From Candidatus Margulisiibacteriota bacterium (GTDB taxonomy: Bacteria; Margulisbacteria; WOR-1; JAKLHX01; JBAZKV01), in NCBI GenBank assembly GCA_041650635.1, contig JBAZKV010000003.1:1-64000 (forward strand): a DNA stretch of 64,000 nucleotides, read 5' to 3'. Both the position numbers and the translations under genes were made by a program. Positions 24,019-31,615 of the stretch are shown here, piece by piece (positions within the stretch are counted from its first letter, which is position 1; each line of letters begins with the position of its first letter). The notes under the pieces were generated by a model. It did no database searches, was not told where the DNA came from, and saw nothing but the letters and a program-made list of their open reading frames with translations.

Positions 24019-25134
24019 ATGGATAAAGTAAAAGTTTCAATAATCGGCGCAGGTGTAATTGGTCTGGCGGTTGCATATGAACTATCACAAGATCCGGATG
24101 CGGATATCGCGGTTTTTGAGAAATACCCATCATTTGGTCAGGAAACAAGCAGCCGCAATAGCGAAGTTATTCACGCAGGGATTTACTATCCGAAGGGCTT
24201 ATTAAAAAGCAAATTGTGTCTGGAAGGAAATAGACTTCTTTATGAGTTCTGCCAAAAGCATTCTATAGATCACAAAAAATGCGGAAAGCTGATCGTCGCG
24301 GTAAATGACGCGGAAGCAGATAAGATCAAGAGAATATATTCAAATGCGGCCTCGATCGGTATTTCAGAATTAAGACTGACAAACTCAGATGAGATCAAGG
24401 ACCTTGAACCGGATGTTTTTGCTGTTAAGGCGATCTATTCCGGTTCCACGGGAATAATTGATTCTCACGGTCTGATGCAGAAGCTGCATGACCTGGCAGA
24501 AAATAGCGGGGTTATGTTCTCTTTTGGAAATGAGGTGACAGGCATAAGCAAACAAAAGGACGGGTATATTATCACGACTTCGAAAGGCGATGAGGTTATG
24601 TCGGAGTTTGTGATCAACTGCGCCGGGCTTATGTCTGACAAAATAGCACAGATGGCCGGCTTTGATATCGAACCTCTCGGTTATAAACTGCATTACTGCA
24701 AAGGTGATTATTTTTCAGTATCAGGCGCTAACGGGAGATTATCTCATTTGGTCTATCCTCCTCCACACGAAAAAGGTTATGGCCTTGGTGTCCACGCGAC
24801 CATAGACCTTACCGGCAGGATCAGGCTCGGTCCAGATACGACATATGTTGATAACATCGGCTACGATGTTGATCTTTCAAAAGCGGGCGAATTTTACGCG
24901 GCCGCAAAAAGATATCTGCCGTGGTTGGAAGAAGAAATGGTTGTTCCTGACACATCAGGCATGAGGCCGAAGCTCCAGGGGCCAAATGACCCGGTCGAGG
25001 ATTTTGTCATAAAAGAGGAGTCTGCCAACGGGTTTCCGGGATTTGTGAACCTTATTGGGATAGAATCGCCCGGGCTGACATCGTGTTTAGCGATAGCAAG
25101 GATGGTAAAGGGGACCGTAGACCGCCTACCGTAG
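24019..25134 (+). CDS. FAD-dependent oxidoreductase, L-2-hydroxyglutarate oxidase (LhgO)-like
   Basis: A 371-residue flavoenzyme of the DAO/LhgO family, which oxidises L-2-hydroxyglutarate to 2-oxoglutarate. N-terminal FAD motif IGAGVIGLAVAYELS, then the family signature SSRNSEVIHAGIYYP with KSKLCLEGN, and INCAGLMSDKIAQMAG; the C-terminal FVNLIGIESPGLTSCLAIA is typical. The last codons (GTVDRLP) are written by a GGGGACCGTAGACCG repeat, so the native end may have been slightly different. Not obviously linked to the surface-sugar genes. Confidence 0.87.
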   Translation: MDKVKVSIIGAGVIGLAVAYELSQDPDADIAVFEKYPSFGQETSSRNSEVIHAGIYYPKGLLKSKLCLEGNRLLYEFCQKHSIDHKKCGKLIVAVNDAEADKIKRIYSNAASIGISELRLTNSDEIKDLEPDVFAVKAIYSGSTGIIDSHGLMQKLHDLAENSGVMFSFGNEVTGISKQKDGYIITTSKGDEVMSEFVINCAGLMSDKIAQMAGFDIEPLGYKLHYCKGDYFSVSGANGRLSHLVYPPPHEKGYGLGVHATIDLTGRIRLGPDTTYVDNIGYDVDLSKAGEFYAAAKRYLPWLEEEMVVPDTSGMRPKLQGPNDPVEDFVIKEESANGFPGFVNLIGIESPGLTSCLAIARMVKGTVDRLP

Positions 25135-25147
25135 ACCGGGGACCGGA
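25110..25147 (+). repeat. GGGGACCGTAGACCG repeat at the oxidase end
   Basis: GGGGACCGTAGACCG, CTACCGTAGACCG and GGGGACCGG follow each other across the stop codon of the oxidase. A sister tract is at 28075-28099. Confidence 0.6.
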
Positions 25148-25149
25148 AA

Positions 25150-25235
25150 GACAAATGTCCAATTATCAATTTCCAATTTCCAATGTCCAATAGTAAATTG
25201 GCAATTGGATATTGGTAATTGGAAATTAGACATTT
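25150..25235 (+). repeat. TGTCCAATT/TTGGAAATT repeat tract between convergent genes
   Basis: Tract of AATGTCCAATTATCAATTTCC-like units switching to ATTGGTAATTGGAAATTAGAC, so the halves are inverted relative to each other. It fills the gap between the convergent oxidase and aldolase genes and reaches the aldolase stop. Confidence 0.65.
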
Positions 25236-25828
25236 CTTTGACAGGATCTGTCCAAGTATTTAAGCGCCCTTTCTCCGGCCTCTGACATGTTCTTTCCCAA
25301 AGAAATGAAGCCATGATTTTTCATTATCACAAAATCATTGTCTTTAATTATTGCAAGGACTTCTTTGATAAGCGCTTTCGTTCCGTAAGGCTGTTCTTTT
25401 GAGGTGCAGGGGATATTTAGTCTGGCCGCGTTGTCCATTATTTTGGTGCAATGGCCGTGAAAGATGGCGTTAATTTCCGGCCGTGGCTGATAGATGACAT
25501 GGTGCAGAATACTTTCGGAAGACGGGGCTCTTGAACCTTGTGCTTTTACCGTAAATGCCTCCGTATCGGCGCTGTCTATCTCGACAAAATCCCGACCTCT
25601 TAAAGTTTCTTTTGAAATAAGTCCGGAAGCGGTAATAATAAATTGTTGAAAGCCGGGCTCTATCCTGTAGCTAAGATTCCCGAAGGTTCCTTTCCCATAG
25701 CAGGGGGCGAGCTCTTTTTTATGAAAGATGCCGCACCATTTGATCAGCTCTTTTATCCCTTTATCGTTTGGAGGCGTGTTTGAAAGGAATATCGTTTCGA
25801 ATTTAGGGGCCGCGGCAATTTCATTCAT
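25226..25828 (-). CDS. Class II aldolase/adducin family protein, probable 5-deoxyribulose-1-phosphate-type aldolase
   Basis: A 200-residue AraD/FucA-fold enzyme. Zinc ligands are seen in FHGHC and in KNHGF, and the catalytic Glu in PSSESILHHVIY. Such enzymes include fuculose-phosphate aldolase, MtnB dehydratase and the aldolase of the DHAP shunt. It is co-transcribed with mtnA (four-base overlap), with apt and mtnP near, while mtnC/mtnD/mtnK-type genes are missing. I therefore favour an aldolase that splits 5-deoxyribulose 1-phosphate or 5-methylthioribulose 1-phosphate into DHAP and an aldehyde; MtnB is the main alternative. Last gene of its operon. Confidence 0.75.
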   Translation of the reverse strand: MNEIAAAPKFETIFLSNTPPNDKGIKELIKWCGIFHKKELAPCYGKGTFGNLSYRIEPGFQQFIITASGLISKETLRGRDFVEIDSADTEAFTVKAQGSRAPSSESILHHVIYQPRPEINAIFHGHCTKIMDNAARLNIPCTSKEQPYGTKALIKEVLAIIKDNDFVIMKNHGFISLGKNMSEAGERALKYLDRSCQRNV

Positions 25829-26832
25829 AAGTTCTCCGGTTTCACGATACCTTTTTCCGTTATTATTCCCGTAATGTATTTTGCGGGGGTTACATCAAAT
25901 GCCGGATTTCCGGCATTTGAGCCCGGATTGCAGACCAAAACTTCTCTCATGGTACCTTCTTTGTCGCGGCCGGTCTGGTAAAGGACCTCTTTATCGCTTC
26001 TTTCTTCGATAGGTATGTCCTTGCCTGTCGGACAATCCTTATCTATGGTAGATGTAGGGGCTGCTATGTAAAAAGGTATCCCATATTCTTTTGCGCAGAT
26101 CGCTTTTTCAAGTGTCCCGATCTTGTTGCCTGTGTCGCCGTTTGCCGCTATCCTGTCGGCTCCGACGATAATGATATCAATCTTTCCCTTTGACATGAGA
26201 TGTGCGCCGGCATTATCGGGGATTATTTTGTGAGGAATTCCTTCGTTTAATAGCTCCCATGCGGTAAGTCTAGCTCCTTGTCCGCGCGGCCTTGTTTCGT
26301 CTGCATAGACAAATACATTTTTGCCCTTGCGGGCAGCGGCGTACACGGGTGAAAGAGCAGAGCCCCAGTCAACAAAAGCAAGCCAGCCGGCGTTGCAGTG
26401 GGTCTCAATATTCATGCCGTCCTTGATCAGTTTTTCTCCGTGTTCTCCGATCAGCCTGCAATGTTGCGCGTCTTCATTTGCTATAGCCAAAGCCTCCTCA
26501 AAAGCCGCTCTTTTGGGGTATTTTGAATTAATGGCTTTGTCGAAGACCCTTTTAACCGCATAAAAGAGGGTTTGTGCCGTGGGGCGGGTGGATTCAATTT
26601 CGCAGCGGCCATCCGGATGGTTTTCTATGAATGCCTGCGCCATCGCAAAACCTGCAGCTGCGCCTATCGCGCCGGCGCCTCGGACTATCATTGTTCTTAT
26701 GGCATGGCAGGTGTCTTTATATGTTTTTGCTTCGTGTATCTTGAATTCAAAAGGAAGGAGGTTCTGTTCGATCATGAATACCGAAGACCCATCCATCCAA
26801 ATTGTGCGGTATTGTTTGTCTTTTACTTTCAT
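25825..26832 (-). CDS. mtnA: S-methyl-5-thioribose-1-phosphate isomerase
   Basis: A 335-residue MtnA, isomerising 5-methylthioribose 1-phosphate (and in the DHAP shunt 5-deoxyribose 1-phosphate) to the ribulose form. It shows VRGAGAIGAAAGFAMAQ, the catalytic Cys in IETHCNAGWLA, DETRPRGQGARLTAWEL, and the catalytic Asp in GADRIAANGDTGNKIGT. Full length. Overlaps apt upstream and the aldolase downstream by four bases each, so the three are translationally coupled. Confidence 0.95.
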   Translation of the reverse strand: MKVKDKQYRTIWMDGSSVFMIEQNLLPFEFKIHEAKTYKDTCHAIRTMIVRGAGAIGAAAGFAMAQAFIENHPDGRCEIESTRPTAQTLFYAVKRVFDKAINSKYPKRAAFEEALAIANEDAQHCRLIGEHGEKLIKDGMNIETHCNAGWLAFVDWGSALSPVYAAARKGKNVFVYADETRPRGQGARLTAWELLNEGIPHKIIPDNAGAHLMSKGKIDIIIVGADRIAANGDTGNKIGTLEKAICAKEYGIPFYIAAPTSTIDKDCPTGKDIPIEERSDKEVLYQTGRDKEGTMREVLVCNPGSNAGNPAFDVTPAKYITGIITEKGIVKPENL

Positions 26833-27356
26833 TCGCCTTCAAATTCTGTCTGGGCGTAAACAGAATAACCGGCGGCTTCGAGTTTCTTTCTTCCCCCAAG
26901 CTCGGGCAGGTCTACAATAAAAGCGAGTTCGATTATGTTTCCCCCGAGTTTTTTGACGAGTTTGGCGGCTGCCGTTGCGGTTCCGCCTGTTGCCAAAAGA
27001 TCATCGATTATCAGTACTTTTTGCCCCTTTTCTACCGCATCCTTATGGATCTCTATGGTATCGGTCCCGTATTCAAGGCTGTATTCCTCTTTTTCTGTCT
27101 CGGCGGGCAGTTTCCCCTTTTTCCTTACCGGAACAAAGCCTTTGCCCAGCAAATAGGCAACGGCCCCTCCAAGGATAAAACCCCTGGAATCTATCCCGAC
27201 AACCACATCGATCTCTTTTTCCTTATATCTTTTAACAAAATCATCAATGCAGAGCCTTAACCCGACGGGGTCTTTTAAAAGAGTGGTTATGTCGCGGAAC
27301 ATGATCCCCGCTTTTGGCCAGTGGGGCACGGTCCTTATCCTTGATTTTATCGGCAT
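26829..27356 (-). CDS. apt: Adenine phosphoribosyltransferase
   Basis: A 175-residue Apt, making AMP from adenine and PRPP. ATG 27356 is chosen since AAGGAGGA precedes it; the longer frame runs back over the hepT end. It has IRTVPHWPKAGIMFRDITTLL, then DSRGFILGGAVAYLLG and the PRPP loop VLIIDDLLATGGTATAAA. In this operon it would recycle the adenine released by MtnP. It overlaps mtnA by ATGA and follows hepT by 16 bases. Confidence 0.96.
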   Translation of the reverse strand: MPIKSRIRTVPHWPKAGIMFRDITTLLKDPVGLRLCIDDFVKRYKEKEIDVVVGIDSRGFILGGAVAYLLGKGFVPVRKKGKLPAETEKEEYSLEYGTDTIEIHKDAVEKGQKVLIIDDLLATGGTATAAAKLVKKLGGNIIELAFIVDLPELGGRKKLEAAGYSVYAQTEFEGE

Positions 27357-27372
27357 TATATCCTCCTTATCT

Positions 27373-27717
27373 TTACAGTGTTTGGATTTCCTTGATATGC
27401 TTTTTAAGTTGAGGGAGGTTTTTTTGAATTGTATCCCAGACTGTTTCCAAAGATACGGTGAAATATCCGTGGATGAGAAAATTTCTAAATCCGACACATT
27501 CTTTCCATTCGACTTTTGGATGTTTTGATTTGATCTCCTCGGGAATATTGTTTGCCGCCTCGCCTATTATTTCAAAATTCCTGATCACAGCGTCAATAAT
27601 CATGCTGTTGTTTTCAAAACCCTCAAATTTAATGCCAGAAGTATATTTTTCAATTTTATCCATTGCGCTTATAATATCTTCAATGAAGACTTTATATTCC
27701 CTTTTTGCGCTAAACAT
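27373..27717 (-). CDS. hepT: HepT-like HEPN toxin (DUF86)
   Basis: A 114-residue HEPN-domain protein of the HepT family, an RNase toxin. The nuclease motif R-x4-H is seen as RNFLIHGYF near residue 80, preceded by EIIGEAANNIPEEIKSKHP, a strong family signature. It overlaps the nucleotidyltransferase antitoxin by eight bases, the usual order (MNT first, HEPN second). The module appears complete and sits within the methylthioadenosine salvage genes, between mtnP and apt. Confidence 0.9.
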   Translation of the reverse strand: MFSAKREYKVFIEDIISAMDKIEKYTSGIKFEGFENNSMIIDAVIRNFEIIGEAANNIPEEIKSKHPKVEWKECVGFRNFLIHGYFTVSLETVWDTIQKNLPQLKKHIKEIQTL

Positions 27718-27994
27718 ACATAACTTCCCCCAAAATCCTGTCTCTCAAAGCGGGTTTAATGGAGTTTTTGATCACAAGATCAACCCTCTTAGATAAAAGA
27801 GCTTCTAAATAATGTTGTAGCCGCACAATATTGAATAAATCATTATGCCCGTTTTCCAGTTCCACAAGAATATCAATATCGCTTTCAGTAGAAAAATCGT
27901 CCCTGACACGGGACCCAAAGATCCCTATCATCTTAACAAAGAAATTCCTTTGCAAATATCTTTTTTGATCTCTTAAAGTTTCTTCAATGTTCAT
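27710..27994 (-). CDS. mntA: MntA-like nucleotidyltransferase antitoxin
   Basis: A 94-residue minimal nucleotidyltransferase. The motif GIFGSRVRDDFSTESDIDIL has the GSx10DxD pattern that marks active MNT antitoxins, which disarm HepT by adding AMP to it. ATG 27994 has GGGAGGA upstream on the minus strand. The 115-base gap before it contains a GACCG-type repeat and no convincing promoter. Confidence 0.9.
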   Translation of the reverse strand: MNIEETLRDQKRYLQRNFFVKMIGIFGSRVRDDFSTESDIDILVELENGHNDLFNIVRLQHYLEALLSKRVDLVIKNSIKPALRDRILGEVMYV

Positions 27995-28074
27995 ATATAT
28001 CCTCCCAGTATTAATTCTGACATAATATTACAAATCTATCAATGCTTTTCTGGTTGGTTTTTCAATGGAGGGGA

Positions 28075-28099
28075 CCGCAGACCGTGGACAGGGGACCGT
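28075..28099 (+). repeat. GGGGACCGCAGACCG repeat between mntA and mtnP
   Basis: GGGGACCGCAGACCG followed by TGGACAGGGGACCG; sister of the tract at 25110-25147. It lies in the gap where the toxin-antitoxin module joins the mtnP end. Confidence 0.55.
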
Positions 28100-28109
28100 T
28101 AGGCAGGCA

Positions 28110-28844
28110 TTATATTCTCCCCACAACTTTTATAAGCAAAGTCTTGACCTTTTCGGCGTTCTCTTTCATCCTCTTCAGGATCATTTCGTATGTAACGGGA
28201 TCTTCGTCATCCTTCCAGCAGTCGTAGTCCGTTGACATGGCGATAGTCTGATAGGGGATGCCGAGTTCATTGGCAAGGATGACCTCGGGACAGGTGGACA
28301 TGTTTATTATGTCCGCGCCCCAGGCCCTGAACATATGGCTTTCGGCTTTGGTGGAAAATCTTGGGCCTTCTATGGTTATAACGGTCACATCGCGGTTGTA
28401 TTCGTACTTCATCTCATCGCAGGCCTTGCACAGCACATCGGTCAGATGTTCGTCGTAGGGATGGCTCATCGGGGTATGAAGGACTTCGTCTACATAGTAT
28501 GTCAGGTTGCGGTGTTTTGTGAAATCTATGAACTGGGAGGGAAATACCAGGTTGCCCGGTTTTATCTCCTGCCTAAGCGACCCAACCGCCGTTGCCGCGA
28601 GCACATGAGTGCAGCCCTCGTCCTTAAGCGCTCTCATATTGGCAAGATAGTTTATCTTGGTAGGCGAGATGCCGTGGTCTTTTCCGTGGCGGGAAAGTAT
28701 CACCACATCGACCCCGCTCAATTTGCCGCAGGTAAGCGTCGAAGACGGCTGGCCGTACTTGTTATTGTGCTCTTTTTCGACGGGGTCCTTAAGAATATCG
28801 GGATTATCGAGTCCGGAGCCGCCGATTATGGCTATTTTTTTCAC
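28110..28844 (-). CDS. mtnP: S-methyl-5'-thioadenosine phosphorylase
   Basis: A 244-residue purine nucleoside phosphorylase of the MTA type, splitting methylthioadenosine (and often 5'-deoxyadenosine) with phosphate into adenine and the pentose 1-phosphate. Features: IAIIGGSGLDN at the start, LSRHGKDHGISPTKINY with the phosphate-binding RHG, TAVGSLRQEIKPGNLV, the purine site IEGPRFSTKAES, and INMSTCPEVILANELG. First gene of the minus-strand salvage group, with its own promoter facing the MBOAT operon promoter. Confidence 0.94.
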   Translation of the reverse strand: MKKIAIIGGSGLDNPDILKDPVEKEHNNKYGQPSSTLTCGKLSGVDVVILSRHGKDHGISPTKINYLANMRALKDEGCTHVLAATAVGSLRQEIKPGNLVFPSQFIDFTKHRNLTYYVDEVLHTPMSHPYDEHLTDVLCKACDEMKYEYNRDVTVITIEGPRFSTKAESHMFRAWGADIINMSTCPEVILANELGIPYQTIAMSTDYDCWKDDEDPVTYEMILKRMKENAEKVKTLLIKVVGRI

Positions 28845-28847
28845 CTT

Positions 28848-28880
28848 TTGATTATAGACGCGTCTGTATTATAATGTCAA
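28848..28880. promoter_or_regulatory. Face-to-face overlapping promoters for mtnP and the MBOAT operon
   Basis: Minus strand: TTGACA (28880-28875), 18 bases, TATAAT (28856-28851) for mtnP. Plus strand: TTGATT (28848-28853), 16 bases, TATAAT (28870-28875) for the MBOAT gene. The -35 of each overlaps the -10 of the other, so RNA polymerase could occupy only one at a time. Confidence 0.6.
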
Positions 28881-28924
28881 TTGTGGATACTGGTAGGTCG
28901 TTTTATCTGAGAGGAATGTAAAGA

Positions 28925-30388
28925 ATGCTGTTCAATTCTTGGGAATTTGCCGTGTTCTTTCCCGTTGTAACATTCCTGTATTTCTTTTTGCCGCAAAAAT
29001 GGAAATGGTTCATGCTTCTTGTGGCAAGCTGTGTTTTTTACATGGCCTTTATACCTGTTTATGTGTTGATCCTGGCCGTTACGATAGTCATAGATTATTT
29101 TGCGGGGATATTCATTGAAAACTCAGCAGGCAGGGCCAGGTCTTTTTTTCTTATTGCCAGCGTAATAGCCAATGTGGGTTTTCTGGGGTTTTTTAAATAT
29201 TTCAATTTCTTTAACGCAAACTTTGATAGACTGGCCCAGCTTATTCATTGGAATTATCCGATACAAAGCCTGGCCATCATACTGCCTATAGGTCTTTCGT
29301 TTCACACATTTCAGGCAATGAGCTACACTATAGAAGTCTTTCGCGGCAGACAAAAGGCCGAGCGCCATTTTGGCATATACGCGCTGTATGTTATGTTCTA
29401 TCCGCAGCTTGTTGCAGGCCCGATAGAGCGTCCGCAGAACCTTCTGCATCAATTCTATGAAAAGCATTCCTTTGAGTACGGGCGAGTCTCTGACGGTCTG
29501 AAACTCATGGTGTGGGGAATGTTTAAGAAGGTGGTCATTGCTGACAGGCTGGCTATACTTGTAAATACTGTCTATAATGATCCCACGCCGTATTCCGGCC
29601 TCACCTTGATAGTCGCGACCATATTTTTTGCCTTCCAGATATACTGTGATTTTTCGGGTTATTCTGATATTGCGATAGGCGCGGCACAGGTAATGGGCTT
29701 TAAGCTGATGGACAACTTTAACAGGCCCTATTTTTCAAAGTCGATATCGGAATTCTGGAAACGGTGGCACATATCACTGTCTACCTGGTTTAAAGATTAT
29801 CTCTATATTTCTATGGGCGGCAACAGGGTCCCCAAATGGAGATGGCAGTTCAATCTGTTTTTTACATTTGCGGTAAGTGGATTGTGGCACGGGGCGAACT
29901 GGACTTACATAATATGGGGCGCCTTGAACGGCTTCTACCTGATCTTTTCACTTTGGACGGAAAAGATAAGGGAAAAGGCTGTGAAACTGTCAAATATCAG
30001 AAGGTTCCCCCGGATTTACAAGTATATACAGGTGCTGGTGACATTTTCTCTTACATGTTTTGCCTGGGTATTCTTCAGAGCAAGGAGCATGCATGATGTC
30101 AGGCACATATTAACTCACGCTTTTTCCGGCTTGTCCCAAGTGTTTGATATCCGCTATATTGTATCCAGTGTTTCGGGCCTAGGTCTTAGCAGCTACGAGT
30201 TTGCGGTTGCTTTAGCCTCTATCGCGCTCCTGTTGTTCGTGCATTCTATCCAAAGGCATGGCAGCATAAGGCACATGCTTGCGGGAAAACCGGCATGGAT
30301 TAGATGGACGCTTTATTATTCGCTGCTGTACGGAATACTGTTTTTCGGGGTCTTTGAAAAGGCTCAGTTCATATACTTTCAGTTTTGA
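28925..30388 (+). CDS. MBOAT-family membrane O-acyltransferase, AlgI-like
   Basis: A 487-residue polytopic protein with about ten membrane helices. It carries the AlgI-type start (LFNSWEFAVFFPVVTFLYFF), FHTFQAMSYTIEVFRG, the Pro-rich YPQLVAGPIERPQNLL, SISEFWKRWHISLSTWFKDY and the presumed catalytic His in SGLWHGANWTY. Such enzymes move acyl groups, usually acetyl, across the membrane to decorate polysaccharides. GAGAGG precedes the ATG. Its likely partner follows eight bases downstream. Confidence 0.93.
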   Translation: MLFNSWEFAVFFPVVTFLYFFLPQKWKWFMLLVASCVFYMAFIPVYVLILAVTIVIDYFAGIFIENSAGRARSFFLIASVIANVGFLGFFKYFNFFNANFDRLAQLIHWNYPIQSLAIILPIGLSFHTFQAMSYTIEVFRGRQKAERHFGIYALYVMFYPQLVAGPIERPQNLLHQFYEKHSFEYGRVSDGLKLMVWGMFKKVVIADRLAILVNTVYNDPTPYSGLTLIVATIFFAFQIYCDFSGYSDIAIGAAQVMGFKLMDNFNRPYFSKSISEFWKRWHISLSTWFKDYLYISMGGNRVPKWRWQFNLFFTFAVSGLWHGANWTYIIWGALNGFYLIFSLWTEKIREKAVKLSNIRRFPRIYKYIQVLVTFSLTCFAWVFFRARSMHDVRHILTHAFSGLSQVFDIRYIVSSVSGLGLSSYEFAVALASIALLLFVHSIQRHGSIRHMLAGKPAWIRWTLYYSLLYGILFFGVFEKAQFIYFQF

Positions 30389-30396
30389 GGACAATA

Positions 30397-31521
30397 ATGG
30401 ATAAAGACTTAAAACGGCTGCTGATCAAGATATCTATGATGCTGCTCCCGGGGATAGTTCTGTTCCTGCCTGTTTATACTCTTTTGTACTATTCCAGAGA
30501 GCTAATGCCCGTGAAAGAGATTATAGAGATCCACGATAAAAAAAACCTTGTAGGTCTCTCGTACTCCGATCCGGCCGTAAATTTTAAATATTCGATGTTC
30601 ATAAAGAAAAGACCGTCCATTTGTGTCCTTGGGACATCCAGGACAATGCAGTTCAGAGAAAAGTATTTTAACAGACCGTTCTACAATTGCGGGGGAGGAA
30701 TCAGCAGACTTGGCGATCTCAGGAAATTCATTGAAAAGGCTCAGATCGAGGACCTAAAATTATTGATCATCGGACTTGACCAGAACTTCTTTAATAAAAA
30801 ATGGGATGATATGAAGGACAACCCGTCTTACTCTTATTTTCTGCTCCATGACAGGAATATATCAAAGATACCTCTTTTGCAATACACAAAGGTCATCAAT
30901 GATTTTATTGCGGGGAAATGTACTATTGGAAACGTGATAAAAAGAAGGTCTAACATCGGACTAAACGCTATTGTGAACCAGAATGGCTTTGCAAGCGACG
31001 GGAGTTACCATTACGGTAAAGATATTAGTGATAAAAAGGACACCTCTTTAGAGATAGATGCCGCATTGAGGTCATTCGGAAGCGGAGAAAGCTATAGATT
31101 TGAGTTTGGCGCTAAAGTCAATAATGATGCGCTGGGTGAACTTGAAAAACTGCTGGATGACTGCAAAAAGTACAATTATCATGTTGTTGCCTATCTTCCT
31201 CCTTACCCGGGAAGGGTGAATGATAAATTTTTTGAATATAGGAGAAAATACGCATACCTATTCAACTTGAAAAATGAAATCTCTCCTATTTTTGCTAAGT
31301 ATGGCCAAGAATTCTACGATTATTCCGATGTAAGAAGGCTGGGGGCTTCTGACAGAGAATTCTTTGATGCTCTACATGGATCTGAAAAGGTTTCTCTTCG
31401 TATTCTTTTGGACATGATAGATAAAGGATCAGTGATAGGCAGCTTTTGCGATCGAGCTTATTTGAATGCTTTGTTGCGCAATTCAAAAGAAGACCTTTTC
31501 ATATTTGATGAGTCATACTAG
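30397..31521 (+). CDS. Membrane-anchored SGNH-like partner of the MBOAT acyltransferase
   Basis: About 374 residues. ATG 30397 follows GAGG at good spacing; an in-frame TTG lies 12 bases earlier. An N-terminal membrane helix (SMMLLPGIVLFLPVYTLLYY) is followed by an extracytoplasmic domain with LGTSRTMQFRE, resembling the nucleophile block of DltD/AlgX-like SGNH enzymes, and FFDALHGSEK near the C-terminus as a possible Asp-x-x-His block. The position right after an MBOAT gene supports a role in completing acetyl transfer to a surface glycan. Substrate unknown. Confidence 0.7.
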   Translation: MDKDLKRLLIKISMMLLPGIVLFLPVYTLLYYSRELMPVKEIIEIHDKKNLVGLSYSDPAVNFKYSMFIKKRPSICVLGTSRTMQFREKYFNRPFYNCGGGISRLGDLRKFIEKAQIEDLKLLIIGLDQNFFNKKWDDMKDNPSYSYFLLHDRNISKIPLLQYTKVINDFIAGKCTIGNVIKRRSNIGLNAIVNQNGFASDGSYHYGKDISDKKDTSLEIDAALRSFGSGESYRFEFGAKVNNDALGELEKLLDDCKKYNYHVVAYLPPYPGRVNDKFFEYRRKYAYLFNLKNEISPIFAKYGQEFYDYSDVRRLGASDREFFDALHGSEKVSLRILLDMIDKGSVIGSFCDRAYLNALLRNSKEDLFIFDESY

Positions 31522-31562
31522 GTCGTAAGGTGCAACCCCCGGGAATTGCCCTCTATTTACCT

Positions 31563-31613
31563 GCATGTGTTGACATGCCCTTGATACTCGTCTACAATGT
31601 TCAATAATTGAAC
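31563..31613 (+). promoter_or_regulatory. Promoter with two palindromes at the head of the giant glycan operon
   Basis: TTGACA (31570-31575), 17-base spacer, TACAAT (31593-31598): a near-consensus sigma-70 promoter. GTTCAA-TAA-TTGAAC (31599-31613) covers the predicted start and matches the operator of the MarR-type gene at 21825. A second palindrome, GCATGT-GTTG-ACATGC (31563-31578), covers the -35. The ATG at 31616 follows after about 11 transcribed bases with no Shine-Dalgarno. Confidence 0.75.
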
Positions 31614-31615
31614 AC

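Noticed and set aside
27357..27497. Longer Apt frame beginning inside hepT
   Set aside because: The extra 47 residues match no Apt; ATG 27356 has AAGGAGGA just ahead.
31525..31560. Intrinsic terminator after the SGNH-like gene
   Set aside because: GCAA...TTGC around CCCGGG gives only a weak stem and there is no T-run after it.
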